Origin: Caprimulgus europaeus
Lineage: Eukaryota; Chordata; Aves; Caprimulgiformes; Caprimulgidae
Assembly: GCA_907165065.1 (NCBI GenBank)
Contig: OU015524.1
Location: 53,423,295-53,487,294 of the forward strand
DNA length: 64,000 bases
Direction of reading: 5' to 3'
A program made the translations under genes and the position numbers. Within the stretch, counting starts at the first letter, position 1; each line of letters starts with the position of its first letter. Below are positions 24,901-36,236 of this stretch, one piece after another. The notes under the pieces were generated by a model. The model did no database searches. It was not told where the DNA came from and saw nothing but the letters and a program-made list of their open reading frames with translations.

Positions 24901-27545
24901 AAATATACCTGTATTCTAAATAAGTCTGAAAGTGTTACACCACAGGCATCTCTGGTGATTTTTCTTCAGCAGTCAGTTATAAAATATAGTAATATATAGC
25001 TGTGTTCCTTGTCTGTCTTTATGCAAAGATTTTTGCCTGAGGTGGTACTTGCATGGCAGGTGATGTTAGAAAGCTACATCCAAAGGAGGATTTTTGGAAG
25101 CAAGTTCATTTTCTTATTTTCCTTTTTTATTTTCCTTTTTTCTTAATTAATGGCACTGATCTTACCTGAACTTTTAAACTTGAATTTTTCCTGCACTTTA
25201 ATTCAATCATGGTATTTTATTCCTTAATTTTGTTTCTACGTTTGTGCAGATCAGGTTCATTATTTGTATATAAACACACACATTCAGTGAAGACTTTAGA
25301 ACAGATTACTTTTGGGCACATTTGCTAATTATGTGACTATGATTTAGAATGTGTGTTTTCTTAGCAAAATATGTATATACAAGTATATACAATATAGAAT
25401 CTAATGAAAGGCACTTATCCTGTGTCAGCATTCAGTTTATAAATTACTGCAACACTTTCAGATTTGTTACTAGATAATAAAATAAAATCTGTTATATTTA
25501 TACATACTGCTTAAGAATATACTTTTAGTTTTAAATAATTTTTATATGTACACTTCTACCTTTAATTTTAAAAAGACTTCTGTTCAATTTTTAAGTCAAA
25601 GTACTTAAAGTATGTATATTATCCATAGAAGAAGTTGTTTTAAGCTTATTGAATACATTCATATCTCATATCGAGATGATACATTTACTAAGCAATGAAA
25701 ACAAATAGCCCATTTTGCTTTGCAGAAAATAATCATACTTATTTTTCCCCTCCCATTTTGAACATTCTTAAATTTCCTAAGTATGGAGATGGAAGTTGGA
25801 GCATTTGGAAAACTAACCTAATGTAAGTTTTCTCAATAGCTGTAGTCTGTGGCTGATTGGTTTTCTATGATTTTATTATTTTTTTAGGTGTACACATGAA
25901 AGACTTTTTTCAGCTCTATTCCTGCCTTTTACAATTCCCCAAAATTGAAGTGAGGTTTGTCCAATAAATATTTTCTTTGAGTAATGTACAAATCTTGATT
26001 ATACATCAGCTCTTTACATGTAAATCAGGAGGGTCTTTTTGTGTAACAAACGTGTAGTGGAAAACTTATGGCCTGTGGCTGAAGTGCCCACTTCTTTCTC
26101 AGCATGGCTTAACGTAATCTGAGTGGGCATTGATAGCAGAGGAAGTTCAAGGAGGGGGAAAGGTGCAACCCTCCGAGTTGCAGGGCAACTTGTTGGTTGA
26201 ACCCTTTCTTTATTCTGGCCAATTTCCTGTCTAATTTATGTGAACCTTTTTGGGTGGATATTGGTAGCTTTGCTACCACCACAAAATCTTCAGATACTTT
26301 GTAGACAGAAATTAATTTTGTTTGAGGGGAGGAAGTAAGTAAAACAGGAAAAAAATGTGTGAAGGCAAATCAACTCAACTGTTTTTATTTCAGTTTTCAT
26401 TGAAAAGCTAAATTAAGCTGGGCCAATTTCTCCTTCTTAAGCATGTTATAAAGATGTGCTGGATCTCATCTACTTTATTACTGTTTCAAGCCAGATGAGT
26501 GAGGGTACTGTGTTTCTGGGTTCTTCTACCCTTTATAAAGCTTAGGCTTAAAGATGTGGGTGTTCATTTAAAACAAAAAGGAGAAGAAAAAAAAAAAGAA
26601 ATGAGACAAACATAGAACAATCAAATGAAAAGTGTCACATTAGTCCAAAGTGTTATTTTTCATGTTAACCGCCTAGAAATGTTTAAGTCATACAGCTGTA
26701 GGTTTCTTTGCCACTTGTATTTGTTTTTGTTAGTACCTAAGTTGTTTTACCAGACAAATAATAACTAGAAGTTAAATTGTTTCAGTTGAAAACATGTAAG
26801 GAGTTGTATGTGGATTACCGCTACCATTCAGTAACAGGTGGTGCAAAGGGAGAGGGGTGGGAACATGTTTTAAATATTCCCTTTTAAAACAGAATTGTAA
26901 ATAAGCAGTACTGTGTTATTTTAGACCTGAGCTCTGCTATCTGTAGTGGTTAGAACTAGGAAAACATGCTGCTTTCTAGTTATGCTACTGTTCATTGTAC
27001 CAGCACCATGGGGGGAAAATAAAAAAACATCAGTAAATTTTTCTAACGTTGCCCACTTGTGGGTAAGCATGCTTGATGTGTAGCAGTTCTCGTTTCTGTA
27101 TATCGTAGTGTGTACATGTGTGGGTTTTTTCTTTTTGTTCATTGCAACTTATTCTTCAGTTAAGTCTTGCTGAGCCCCACTAGCTCTTCTGAGGGTGATT
27201 ACTGGAATATGCATTTTTAGGTAGGGTTGCAAATCCATCTGTCTACAAATATAGTTTCATATGAACTGCAAACTGTACTGTTACAAACACAACCATGTTA
27301 GATTGCATAGAGTTATTTTACTTACATGTACTTGAACTGAACTATGTCATCATTAAGAAGTTAAAAAAATTAAGTATGGAATATTTTTGTAAATAAAAAT
27401 ACCTGTGCAACTGGTATTTTAAATTTAAAATGTATTATACATTAATGTTTCAGAAAAAATGTTCATATATGTGTATATGAATGTGTCATTATGCTGAAGG
27501 GCTCTGATTGGGCAAAATAAACTATTCAAATCTCTCCTGAAATGA
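21988..27545 (+). other. STXBP5: Presumed STXBP5 3' UTR (about 5.5 kb)
   Basis: The stop is followed by AT-rich sequence without coding potential. AATAAA hexamers occur at 25476, 25481, 25963, 27392 and 27516. The last two are followed by T/GT-rich sequence and would give a 3' UTR of about 5.5 kb, similar to what I recall for mammalian STXBP5. Five canonical Pumilio-type octamers (TGTANATA) lie at 24898, 25265, 25372, 26896 and 27388. The exact end cannot be fixed from sequence alone, and shorter alternative ends near 25.5 or 26.0 kb are possible. Confidence 0.5.
27516..27521 (+). terminator. STXBP5: Candidate distal polyadenylation signal of STXBP5
   Basis: AATAAA hexamer, the most distal of a set that also includes 27392-27397, 25963-25968 and the overlapping pair 25476-25486. 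Sequence composition changes from AT-rich to more balanced downstream, consistent with leaving the transcript here. Which signal is used is not known. Confidence 0.4.
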
Positions 27546-30500
27546 GTGGAGCTTACTCCTTTTCTTCCCAAGCAGTTCCTTTCCTGCTGGCTGGAGCATG
27601 CAGTGCCTCCTTGCCCAAAGAGGCTGTTATATTTTGCTTAAGTTTTTGTGAGATGTGCTTTATAAGGAGCAGAGCGGTGTGTGTGCTTGAAGCACTAGCA
27701 GCCAGGCTGACAGTGAGTAGCCCCTTAGGAGCACAAAAGGCACAATGGTTTGTCTGTGGTGATGTTCTTGAGCAGGTCTAAAAACCTTCTGAAACGTGCA
27801 TCTCGATGGTGATGATTTAAAGTCCTTATCAGAGAAGTTAAGGTCATTCATATGACAGAGACACAGTAAAGCATTTCCTGTAGCTGCATTTTGACAGTGT
27901 CCATTAATTTAAGAATCTGGAGTGAGAGAGATGATTTTTTTTTTCTTTCCCATACTTACAGCACAGCAGATGTATTTTTCTTGGTTGAGGCTCAGCTTTG
28001 CCACAGACCAATTTCTAGCTTGCAGTCTATTAACAACTTTCAGTCTTCTGTTGTTGTGAGGAGGAAAAAAAAGAAAAATTAAACAACAAAACCATACCAC
28101 CTTTGTAAACATGCTCTGAAGGATGCAGAAATACTGAATCTGAAGAGAGGCTGGGGCAGTAATTCTGAGAAGTGAAATTGCTGCACCTCAGTAAAATTTT
28201 TGGAATCTCCTAATGTCAAGTAGTAAAATACTTTGGTGCTGGTAGTTTTACTATGTGATTGATGTAGTGAAGGCACAGTTTCATCTGTGGGAAAAGTTTG
28301 CTGTTTCCAGACTTCTCCTGCCTTCCTGGGTTTTTTTTCTCCAATATCTGATAGTTATGTATTCTGAACTTTAAGCTCTGCAGCACACGGACTTAAAAAT
28401 AGGATGATGCATTGGAATAAAAATTGTCCAATTAAATTGAAGGTATTCGGAGCTGTGACACTGCCTCCAGCTGCTCACTAGCTGTGGTGATCTCTACCAT
28501 CACCAGTAGCATGGCAAGAATAGCTCCTTCTCCATGGGGGCTGTGGAGCTGCACATAGCATCAGCAGGCTGACAAGAGGAGGGGGTTGTCAGACTGAGGT
28601 TGCAAAGTGAAGAACTTTGGTTTAGTGAAGGCCGAGGTTTGACGAGACCTACATAAAACTCGATCCCTTTGTACATCCTGTGTTACTGCAGTTCCAGTGC
28701 CAATGGACTGTAAATTAAATGTGTTTAAGACCTGCAAACACAAAACAGTATGGCCATTAGTGTTAAACTGTGCCACTTTCCAGTGGCAGTTTAATACTTC
28801 AATCTGGATAAGGTTTCCTTACCCAAATTCTTTACTGGGAATGGTCCCTGGCCAGCTCTGCCTGGGAGGAGGCTGGGAAGCCCTGTACTGCAAGGACATG
28901 GTCATGGGAAGCTGAGGCCCAGTACAGAGGGACTGTAAATTAGGCAGTGTGAAGGACTGAGTACAGATGTAGGGACCAGGCTTGTGTCCAAGCTCTCAGA
29001 GGCAGTCTTTTCATCCAGGCTGGGTCACCAAACCAGCTCTTTCTTGTTTCCTGCTGGCCTGTGGATACTCAGGGACACCCTAGCCCTGATGTCACCTGCT
29101 CCTTCTTCCTGCCCTGGCACACCTGCGCTACTCCCTTGGCCATGGATCTGCCAAGCAAAAGGCCCTGGCTGTTTCCTCTCTCTTAGGAGAAAAGGTATCA
29201 TGTTTGCCAGAGGCATCCCAGTCTGGCCTAAGGAGATGGCTATTTTCCACCACAGCCCTGCGTTGAGAGAAACCCACAAGAGCAGAATGTCAGCAAACAT
29301 CAGATTCTCGCCTTCTAGTTTGCTGGCTGATCTTTCACAATGTGTAATTAATGCTCCCTTAGTAAGGGCTTGGGGGCTTGCATATGTAACTCATCATAGT
29401 AGCAGAGTTCTGCTCAGTTGCTGTAGCGAACAGTGTTCTGTATTTTTCAGCCACAGGAGACAGCCTAGGCTGAGCCTTGTGCACGGGCTGCTTGGGAGGG
29501 AAGGAGGGAGCGAGTCAGGCCCCTGGCTGGCTGAGACCTGGAGAGTACTCCTTCAGCCTCAAACACTCATTTAAAGCTGTTTTAGTCCAAAACTAGTCAG
29601 AAGGGACAATGTAGGACTGTAGCAAAGCCACAGTCAAGAGAAAAATGGGAACACTGGTGTTGTGTTTTGGAGCAGATGATAGCGTTTCTGCGCCTTGTTG
29701 CGATTGCAGTGTGAGCAGGGCTTCAGACCAAGTTGATCGTTTGAAGGGGTGTGCAATCAAAATATCAGACTGGGCTTACGTTTTGGTAAGTTTACTAACT
29801 CCTCTGCCTAATAAAGCAGGTATAATGAGAAATTTTATGTAACTGTGATTTCCAGGGCACAAGAGACTCCTGGGAAGAATAAGGTGGAATAGTCTGTGTG
29901 GAAGTGAACAGAAAACAATTCCAAGCTGATATCTCTTAATTTTCTTGGGCACCTGCAAGTTTCTTAGCACCACCTCAGTAAGTCCCTTTTATCTGAACAT
30001 CAGAATGTCACCTACTGACTGCAGTGCTTTTTCTTCTGAATCTCAAAGCACAGAGGGCCAGGCCCCTCGTGAAGCTTCTCTTCATTACAGCTACTTTCTT
30101 TACGCTGAGTATGCACATGCCTGTTATTCAAGCTGTGTATCACAACATAGTGCTAATTCATATAAGGAAGGATTGGGTTTTTAAAAATAAATGATCCATC
30201 CCATATGAAAGGAGTAGACAAAATTTAGTAATTAAAAAAAAAAAGACTAGTCAAGGTCATCTTATCAGGATTTCTCTTTGCTATGCTCAAATTCAGAGTG
30301 AATTCTAGCTGTGAACTTAGGAGGCCCCAGTATTCACTTACTTTCCATTTTGTCTTTAAACACAGCCACTTCTGGTTGGATTTTAGTTTCCAGGATCTCC
30401 TGAAAGCAATGTGTGATGTGCCTGGGAAGACAGAAATCAATTCTTCTCTTCTACAGTTCTGGTTAACCCTCTTCAGAAAACTTTTTTTTTTTTACACATT

Positions 30501-33500
30501 TTTAAATGTGATTTGTTGCCAGAGCAGGATTCATAACAGCCGCATTGACCTCTAGAGCTTTCCTCAGGTTGTAGAAGGCTAGGAGCTGGTTTGTCTCTAA
30601 ATGTCTAACACACAACTGCTTGTTCTTGTTTTGATTCTTCTGGAAGCAGCTGTTTCCTTCCTCTCCAGTACTCCAGTCATGCTGCATGCACCAATTTCAG
30701 CAAGTAGCTTGTGGGCTGTAGTCACCAACGCAAGCTGTCTCTTCCTGTAGATAAAGGAGAATTGAAAAACACCTAAGCATTGCTGGCTAGTTGTGATACC
30801 CGTATCACAACTACTTATATGTATTTAGCTAATTATGACCTAAGGGACAACCAAAACTCTCCCTGTGCGCTCTGCAGGGCACAGTGCGATGCCTTGGGAC
30901 TCATAGCACATCGGAACCGGGGAGCATTGCATCTGAGGCCTTTCACTAGCTCATTGTATTTTAATACTGGGAATTGAATGTCAGTCTGAAGTAGATGCAC
31001 AGTTCACTGAGGGCTTTAATATAGAGCTTCAAGCAAAGAATAGTTATGGTCTTCTAAAATAACAACAGTGACAGGGATTGGTCATGTACTGCATCCTGGA
31101 GAGCCAATTTCAGCTTGAAAATCCTAGTCCTTGTAATTTACCCCAAGGAAAAGGCAAAGCTAATGTCAATAATGGCTGTTTACCATAGTCCTACATGGGA
31201 CTGATGGCAAGCAACAACCTAAAATGTCCCTTATAGCTGTTTAAAGGAATTTCTTTACATTTGCTTTATAAACTATAAGGCTGTGATTTGATCTTGATCA
31301 GTGTGACCTGTGTGTATTGCTGTATCATTGAGAGCCCTACTCATGGTCTACTACCTTATTACAGATGGTGTAAAAACATGGGAAAAAATGTTGCTCCAAG
31401 CCTGGCTCCATAGGCTTTAGCCTGGTAAAAAAACAACTGATGTAAGTTAGAGAAGCAAGGAAACATAAATAGGGGGACAAGGTTTGGCTGAGCTGATTGG
31501 CACAACTCTGCTTCACCTTTTGCCATGTTCTTGCAGCTATTGAGGCAAATAAAAGCTTTTAAGAATGCATTTAAAACAAGAAAAAGTGACCAGTTTGGTT
31601 GTTATAGAGAGCTGTTCCCTGACAACACCATGGAAAAAGTGAAGTGGGGCTGTTTGAAAATCTAACCAGGATTGATAGTGTTTGGCATAGTTCCCCAATG
31701 CTCTGGCATCCCACTAAAGCAGCAATGATTGCTCTGGAGGGGACAGGGTGCTGAGAAAGCAATAAACATGGAGACAAACTGCTCATGTTTGCTGCTGTCA
31801 AGAAGGGAGGAGCATAAGGGAAGCCAGAACAGGGGGAGGCAGCGATCCTGACGCAGCGGGCTTCAAAATCATCTTTCCAGCTGTGTTGTGCTGAATGGCA
31901 TTTGTCAGATCCAGAGGAAAAGACCTAAACCAGCGCTGATGTGAAGCTTCGTCATGTGGACAATGCACAAAAGAGCCTGTGAGGCAGCGGGAAGCCCCAG
32001 CTCCCAGGGAGAGTAGCTGGAAACTGCGCCTGACGAGACAACTGCTTGACCAAACCGAGGACCCACATTATCCCAGGCATCACTTTGCATATGGACACCA
32101 TCAGGTATGGGCCATGCATTTCCAGGCACAGTCACACCTGGAGCAGCACCACAGCTTGTGGCAGCCCAGGAGTGACGGGCCTCAAATTTGTGTGACAGCC
32201 AGGGTGAGGAGGGCACTGACCCCAGAGCTCCTCTGCCAGCAGTGAGGACACTGCGAGTGAGTCTGATGTTGCTGCCTCCTCCGCAGCATCCAGACCAAGA
32301 TCTCTGTCCTCCTCAAAGTTACACAAGTGGGCTTTTTATCCTTCACAGTTGGCAGGAGGTGACTTGGGGACCCCTCGTGGGGTCCTGCTGGCTGCTCTGA
32401 TGCTGACACCAGGGCTTTGACCCCCAAGGTTTTTCAAGGCAGCTCTGAATCAGATGTAAAAAGACAGGTTTTCTCTTAGGGTTTTTTTAGCAGGGAAGGT
32501 GAAAATTAATCAGCCTTTGATTTTATAAATCCTTAAGATTAAAAAAAACCCCAAAATACTCAAGTGCTCTGGGCCAAATTAACGGGCAATGTTGCTTAAT
32601 GTAACTCAGGAACAACGTGTGCAGCTTCCTTCAGTGCACTGACGTGAGGCCACATCTGTCCGTAGGGCATTGCAGATACAAACACCCTCTTGCATGAAGA
32701 AATTATTAGTTGCAGAGTGCCCTTCAAGTAGCTTTTGGCTTCACAGTTGCTATTCTGCAGGTCTGCCTTACTTTGGGACTCTTTCTCCCTGAAGGCAATG
32801 CACATGACAGGAGCATATTTTTTTCATTTATTCCCAGAGCTTACAGTGAAGTGTCACGTTCTGGCTGAAGACTCACGAGACGGGGCTTCTTGGGCATGCC
32901 AAATTCCTGAGCTTCCCCTGCCAGGTCACTGTGAGCAGGATCTGCAGCAAGCTCACAGGCTCAGCAGAGAACGTGCCCTGTAAGTAATAAGCCCCGTGGC
33001 TCTCAGGCACCGGATCAATGTTGATGGGAGGATTACGAGTAACATTGCAAATTAATAAGTAAAGAGACATCTCCTTCTCATCGTTACCACCCATCCTGCT
33101 TTGGAGTGAAATGAAAACCCCTCCTGCTATGTAGTTTTAATTAAAAGCTGTGCTGATACATCATAGAGCATTAACAATGACTGAAGTTGCAAACTCCTCT
33201 TCCCCTCCAATGGAAGATTTACTGCATAGACAATTGCGAGTTGTATGGCTTCCCAGTAGTGTTATCCCTTGAGTACCTGAGTAATACAGTAACTGGGATA
33301 TGCTGTGGTAACATTTAAAAGTTCCTATATAACTAAAATATGGGTCTCTAGAAATTTTTGCTTTGATAGGGTCCCTTGAAAGATTCACTCACTCTCCTTT
33401 TTTGTTTAAAAAAAAAAAAAAAACAAACAACTTTTCCTACCTGTGTGTGAGCTCGTGTAAAAGCTTTCCTAAAACCTGTGCTCCATTTTTTGTGGATCAT

Positions 33501-33976
33501 CATGGCAGCTTGTTTTGGAGGGTTTTTCCTTCCTTATCGTGCCAGGCAAATAAATGCAGCTGGGCTGCGGGAGCAGAGGCATGGCAGATGTACCTTGTGG
33601 AAAACTCCTCCAAGACTTCCTTCGTGAACAGCCACCCATTTCCCTGTCAGATGGGTGAAGAGCATGGTGTGTACGCTGGGAGGAGTAGAGGTGAGAGGCT
33701 GCAGGGTGGGATGGGGAAGGTTTTGCATGGCTGGTGCCGGTCAGGCCTGCTCTGTAACCCCCTGCCAGGTGCCAGAGGAGACACCTCAGGTGGTGCCAGG
33801 TGCTAATGTGTCCACGTGGTGCTGGGGTGTGTAGGAAGGGAATAGCTGTAGGGATTCAGGCTCAGTGGTAGTGATTTTTCAAGTAGAGGAGGGCAGGGCT
33901 CTAGCTGGCTCTGCTGAAGCCCAGGCAGGGTGCAGCTGTGTTTTGGACATGTGAGGGTCTGGTAGAAGAAAACAAA
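27546..33976. other. Intergenic DNA between STXBP5 and SAMD5, proximal part
   Basis: No gene recognised. GC content is somewhat higher at 28.5-29.5 and 31.8-32.4 kb, giving accidental ORFs such as 28984-29574 (196 codons) that show no domain, repeat or splice context. A perfect 12-bp inverted repeat is at 30788-30813. A-run at 33408-33423 and T-run near 30482-30493. Confidence 0.7.
30788..30813. repeat. Perfect inverted repeat, 12-bp arms, 2-bp centre
   Basis: TAGTTGTGATAC, then CC, then its exact reverse complement GTATCACAACTA. It is not part of any repeat family I recognise. It could form a short hairpin or a symmetric protein-binding site, but could also be chance in 64 kb. Confidence 0.85.
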
Positions 33977-33981
33977 CCTGT
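33977..33981. repeat. Left target-site duplication of the solo LTR
   Basis: CCTGT directly before the TG of the LTR; the same pentamer follows the terminal CA at 35146-35150. Confidence 0.85.
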
Positions 33982-35145
33982 TGTATTGGGTTTGCGTGGC
34001 AAGGTTTTTGGTAGCAGTGGGGGAGGGGACATGGGGTGGCTTCTGTGAGAGAAGCTGCCAGAAGCTTCCCCCATGTCCGACCCGACACAGCCAATGCCAG
34101 CCGGCTACAAGAAGGGACCCGCCGCTGGCCAAGGCCAAGCCAATCAGTAACGCCTCTGTGATAACATAATTAAAAAAAAAAAAAAAAAAAAAAAAGGAAG
34201 GGAGAAAAAAAAAAGCTGCACACTTTGCAGCTGGAGAGAGGAGTGAGAAGATGTAAGAGAAACAACTCCGCAGACACCAAGGTCAGTGAAGAAGGAGGGG
34301 GAGGGAATGGGCTCCAGGCGCCGGAGCAGAGATTCCCCCCCCAAGAGGTGGTGAAAGACCAGGGTGAAGCGGGCTGTCCCCCTGCAGCCCCTGGAGGTCC
34401 ATGGTGGTGCAGATGACCACCTGTAGCCCGTGGAGGACCCCACGCCGGAGCAGGTGGATGCCGAAGGAGGCTGTGACCCCGCGGGAAGCCCGCGCTGGAG
34501 CAGGTTCCTGTCAGGACCTGTAGCCCGTGGAGAGAGGAGCCCACGCCGGAGCAGGTTTGCTGGCAGGACTTGTGACCCCGTGGGGGACCTGCGCTGGAGC
34601 AGTCCCTTCCTGAAGGACTGCACACCATGGAATGGACCCAGACTGGAGCAGCTCGTGAAGAGCTGTCAGTCATGGGAAGGACTCACGTTGGAGCAGTTGG
34701 TGGAGGACTGTCTCCCGTGAGAGGGACCCCACGCTGGTGCGGGGGAAGGAGACCTCCCCCTGAGGAGGAAGCAGCGGCAGAAACACCGTGTGATGAACTG
34801 ACCCTAACCCCATTCCCTGTCCCCCTGTGCTGCTGGGGGGAGGAGGTGGAAATCGGGAAAGAGATTAAGCCCGGGAAGAAGGGAGGGGTGGGGGAGGTGT
34901 TTTAAGATTTGTTTTTACTTCTCATTCTCCTCTGATTTTGATTTGTAATAAAGTAAATTTGTTTTTTTTCCCCCAAGTCGAGTCTGTTTTGCCCGTGCCA
35001 GTAATTGGTGAGTGATCTCTCTCCGTCCTTATCTCCACCCACGAGCTTTTCGTTATAATTTTCTCCCCCTGCCCATTTGAGGAGGGGGAGTGATAGAGTG
35101 GGCTTTGGTGGGCATCCGGTCTCTAGCCAGGGTCAACCCACCACA
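33982..35145 (+). mobile_element. Solo LTR of an endogenous retrovirus (5-bp TSD, ERVL-like)
   Basis: The element begins TGTATTGGGTTTG and ends CAACCCACCACA, giving the TG...CA ends of an LTR. It is flanked by the identical 5-bp sequence CCTGT at 33977-33981 and 35146-35150, a clean target-site duplication. Inside are two CCAAT boxes (34091, 34140), a 24-bp A-run (34172-34195), a series of about seven degenerate copies of an (A/G)CGC(C/T)GGAGCAG motif spaced roughly 40-60 bp between 34438 and 34745, and an AATAAA at 34947 followed by GT-rich sequence. There are no gag, pol or env remnants on either side, so it is a solo LTR left by recombination. A 5-bp duplication favours class III (ERVL-type), though class II is not excluded. 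The LTR resembles a family I recall from many bird genomes, but I cannot name it with certainty. Confidence 0.88.
34947..34952 (+). terminator. Polyadenylation signal of the LTR (R region)
   Basis: AATAAA followed within about 15 bases by a T-rich tract and then GTCTGTTTTGCCCGTG, the layout of a retroviral R/U5 junction. It could still end readthrough or LTR-driven transcripts. Confidence 0.6.
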
Positions 35146-35150
35146 CCTGT
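35146..35150. repeat. Right target-site duplication of the solo LTR
   Basis: CCTGT directly after the terminal CA of the LTR, identical to 33977-33981, marking the original insertion site. Confidence 0.85.
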
Positions 35151-36200
35151 GGATTGTCAAAGTCAGAGGTGGGCAGGTGGCAAGTTGGGAGATGGAAGAG
35201 GCGGTGCTGGCCAAGGGTGGTGGGTAGAGGTCTGTGTGGAGAACATCACTGCTCTGACCTCACAGCAGAACCAGGGTTTGCTTGCTGGGACCTAGTGTGC
35301 TGTTTTGCAAACATTAGGCTTCACTGGAGACCTGTGAGAAGCAATTTGGCTCTTCTGACTCATACTATTAGTTCTCAATTTAAGCTCATCCTCTAAGCAA
35401 CAGAGTAGAATACATGGTCCAGTCTTTTACCGCTCTCAAGCTTTGAGAAAATCCCCCAAGGACAGGAACAATGGCACCAGCATGTGGGTCACCCAAAACC
35501 TGATGGAATCAAGCACTTGGACATGCTGCAATCCTACTTGCCTTGAACTTGTGTTTATTGGGAAATTCTTTTTTCTCAGAGGATGTTCTACTCAGCCCTG
35601 TGATTACTGCCTGTCTACTAGGTTTAGGGGGCTGAGAGTTGGAGCAAGGGGAAAGATTTGCCTCAAAAAACATAATCAAGGCAACAGTGTGGATTTTTAC
35701 CTGGATCTGACTGTAATGAAGTGAGCCCTGGGCCATTATTATGGTTGATCAGTAATAAGCACTTCATTAATTAATGTACCCATCTTCTATACAAGATGAA
35801 GATTTTACAGACAGTGACCTTTGCCATATTGCAACAACTCTGATACAACCGTCCCAGTCTTTTCCAGTGCTGAACAAACCAGCTTTTGTCGAAAGCACAA
35901 TGAAACATTAGGCTCCTGGTCTGTGTTCAGATAGAGCAACCCTGTGAGGTTTTAAAAATAAAAACAAAATGCCTTTACTTAGTGTAGGCTTCTATTATAA
36001 AATGTCATTGTGAGTAGATTACAGATTTTACTAGAGTTTAACAGTCAATCTTTTCCATATGAGCGCGTGCTTTTGGCTGGGAAAACTATTATCTGAATAT
36101 AATGGCTTTCTTTTCAAGCCAAAAACTAAGTATGGAAGGCACATCCAACTGAAATGAGAAATGCTGCGTTATTTCAGTTTTTGTAACTGCTCTTATTTCT

Positions 36201-36236
36201 GACAGTGGTTTTGCTGAAGACAGTGGTTTTGCAGAA
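36201..36236. repeat. 18-bp tandem duplication, two copies
   Basis: GACAGTGGTTTTGCTGAA followed directly by GACAGTGGTTTTGCAGAA, differing at one base. Probably a replication-slippage duplication. Confidence 0.85.

Larger units (their letters stand above)
564..27521 (+). other. STXBP5: STXBP5 (tomosyn-1) gene, 3' part: nine coding exons plus presumed 3' UTR
   Basis: Tomosyn is a cytosolic and membrane-peripheral protein that binds syntaxin-1 and SNAP-25 through a C-terminal R-SNARE-like motif and so limits vesicle priming and fusion. Its N-terminal part forms two WD40 beta-propellers related to Lgl. Only the C-terminal part (about 435 residues of roughly 1150) is encoded here. All nine exons have AG acceptors and GT donors, and the reading phase is continuous across every junction. 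The translated exons read through without stops to a terminal KKWYQF, the end expected for this family, with no transmembrane segment. Intron lengths are 94, 7123, 4065, 2475, 2700, 819, 2138 and 700 bp. The paralogue STXBP5L is the main alternative, but the downstream SAMD5 neighbour favours STXBP5. The gene end is inferred from polyadenylation signals and is less certain than the coding part. Confidence 0.93.

Noticed and set aside
28984..29574. 196-codon + strand ORF
   Set aside because: No recognisable domain or splice context, and an overlapping minus-strand ORF is also open; likely chance in a GC-richer patch.
34170..34905. ORFs of 90-167 codons on both strands near 34.2-34.9 kb
   Set aside because: They lie inside the solo LTR and follow its internal repeats and A-run; they are not retroviral genes.
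33977..35150. Full-length endogenous retrovirus
   Set aside because: Only one LTR is present, and the target-site duplication directly flanks it; there is no internal region.
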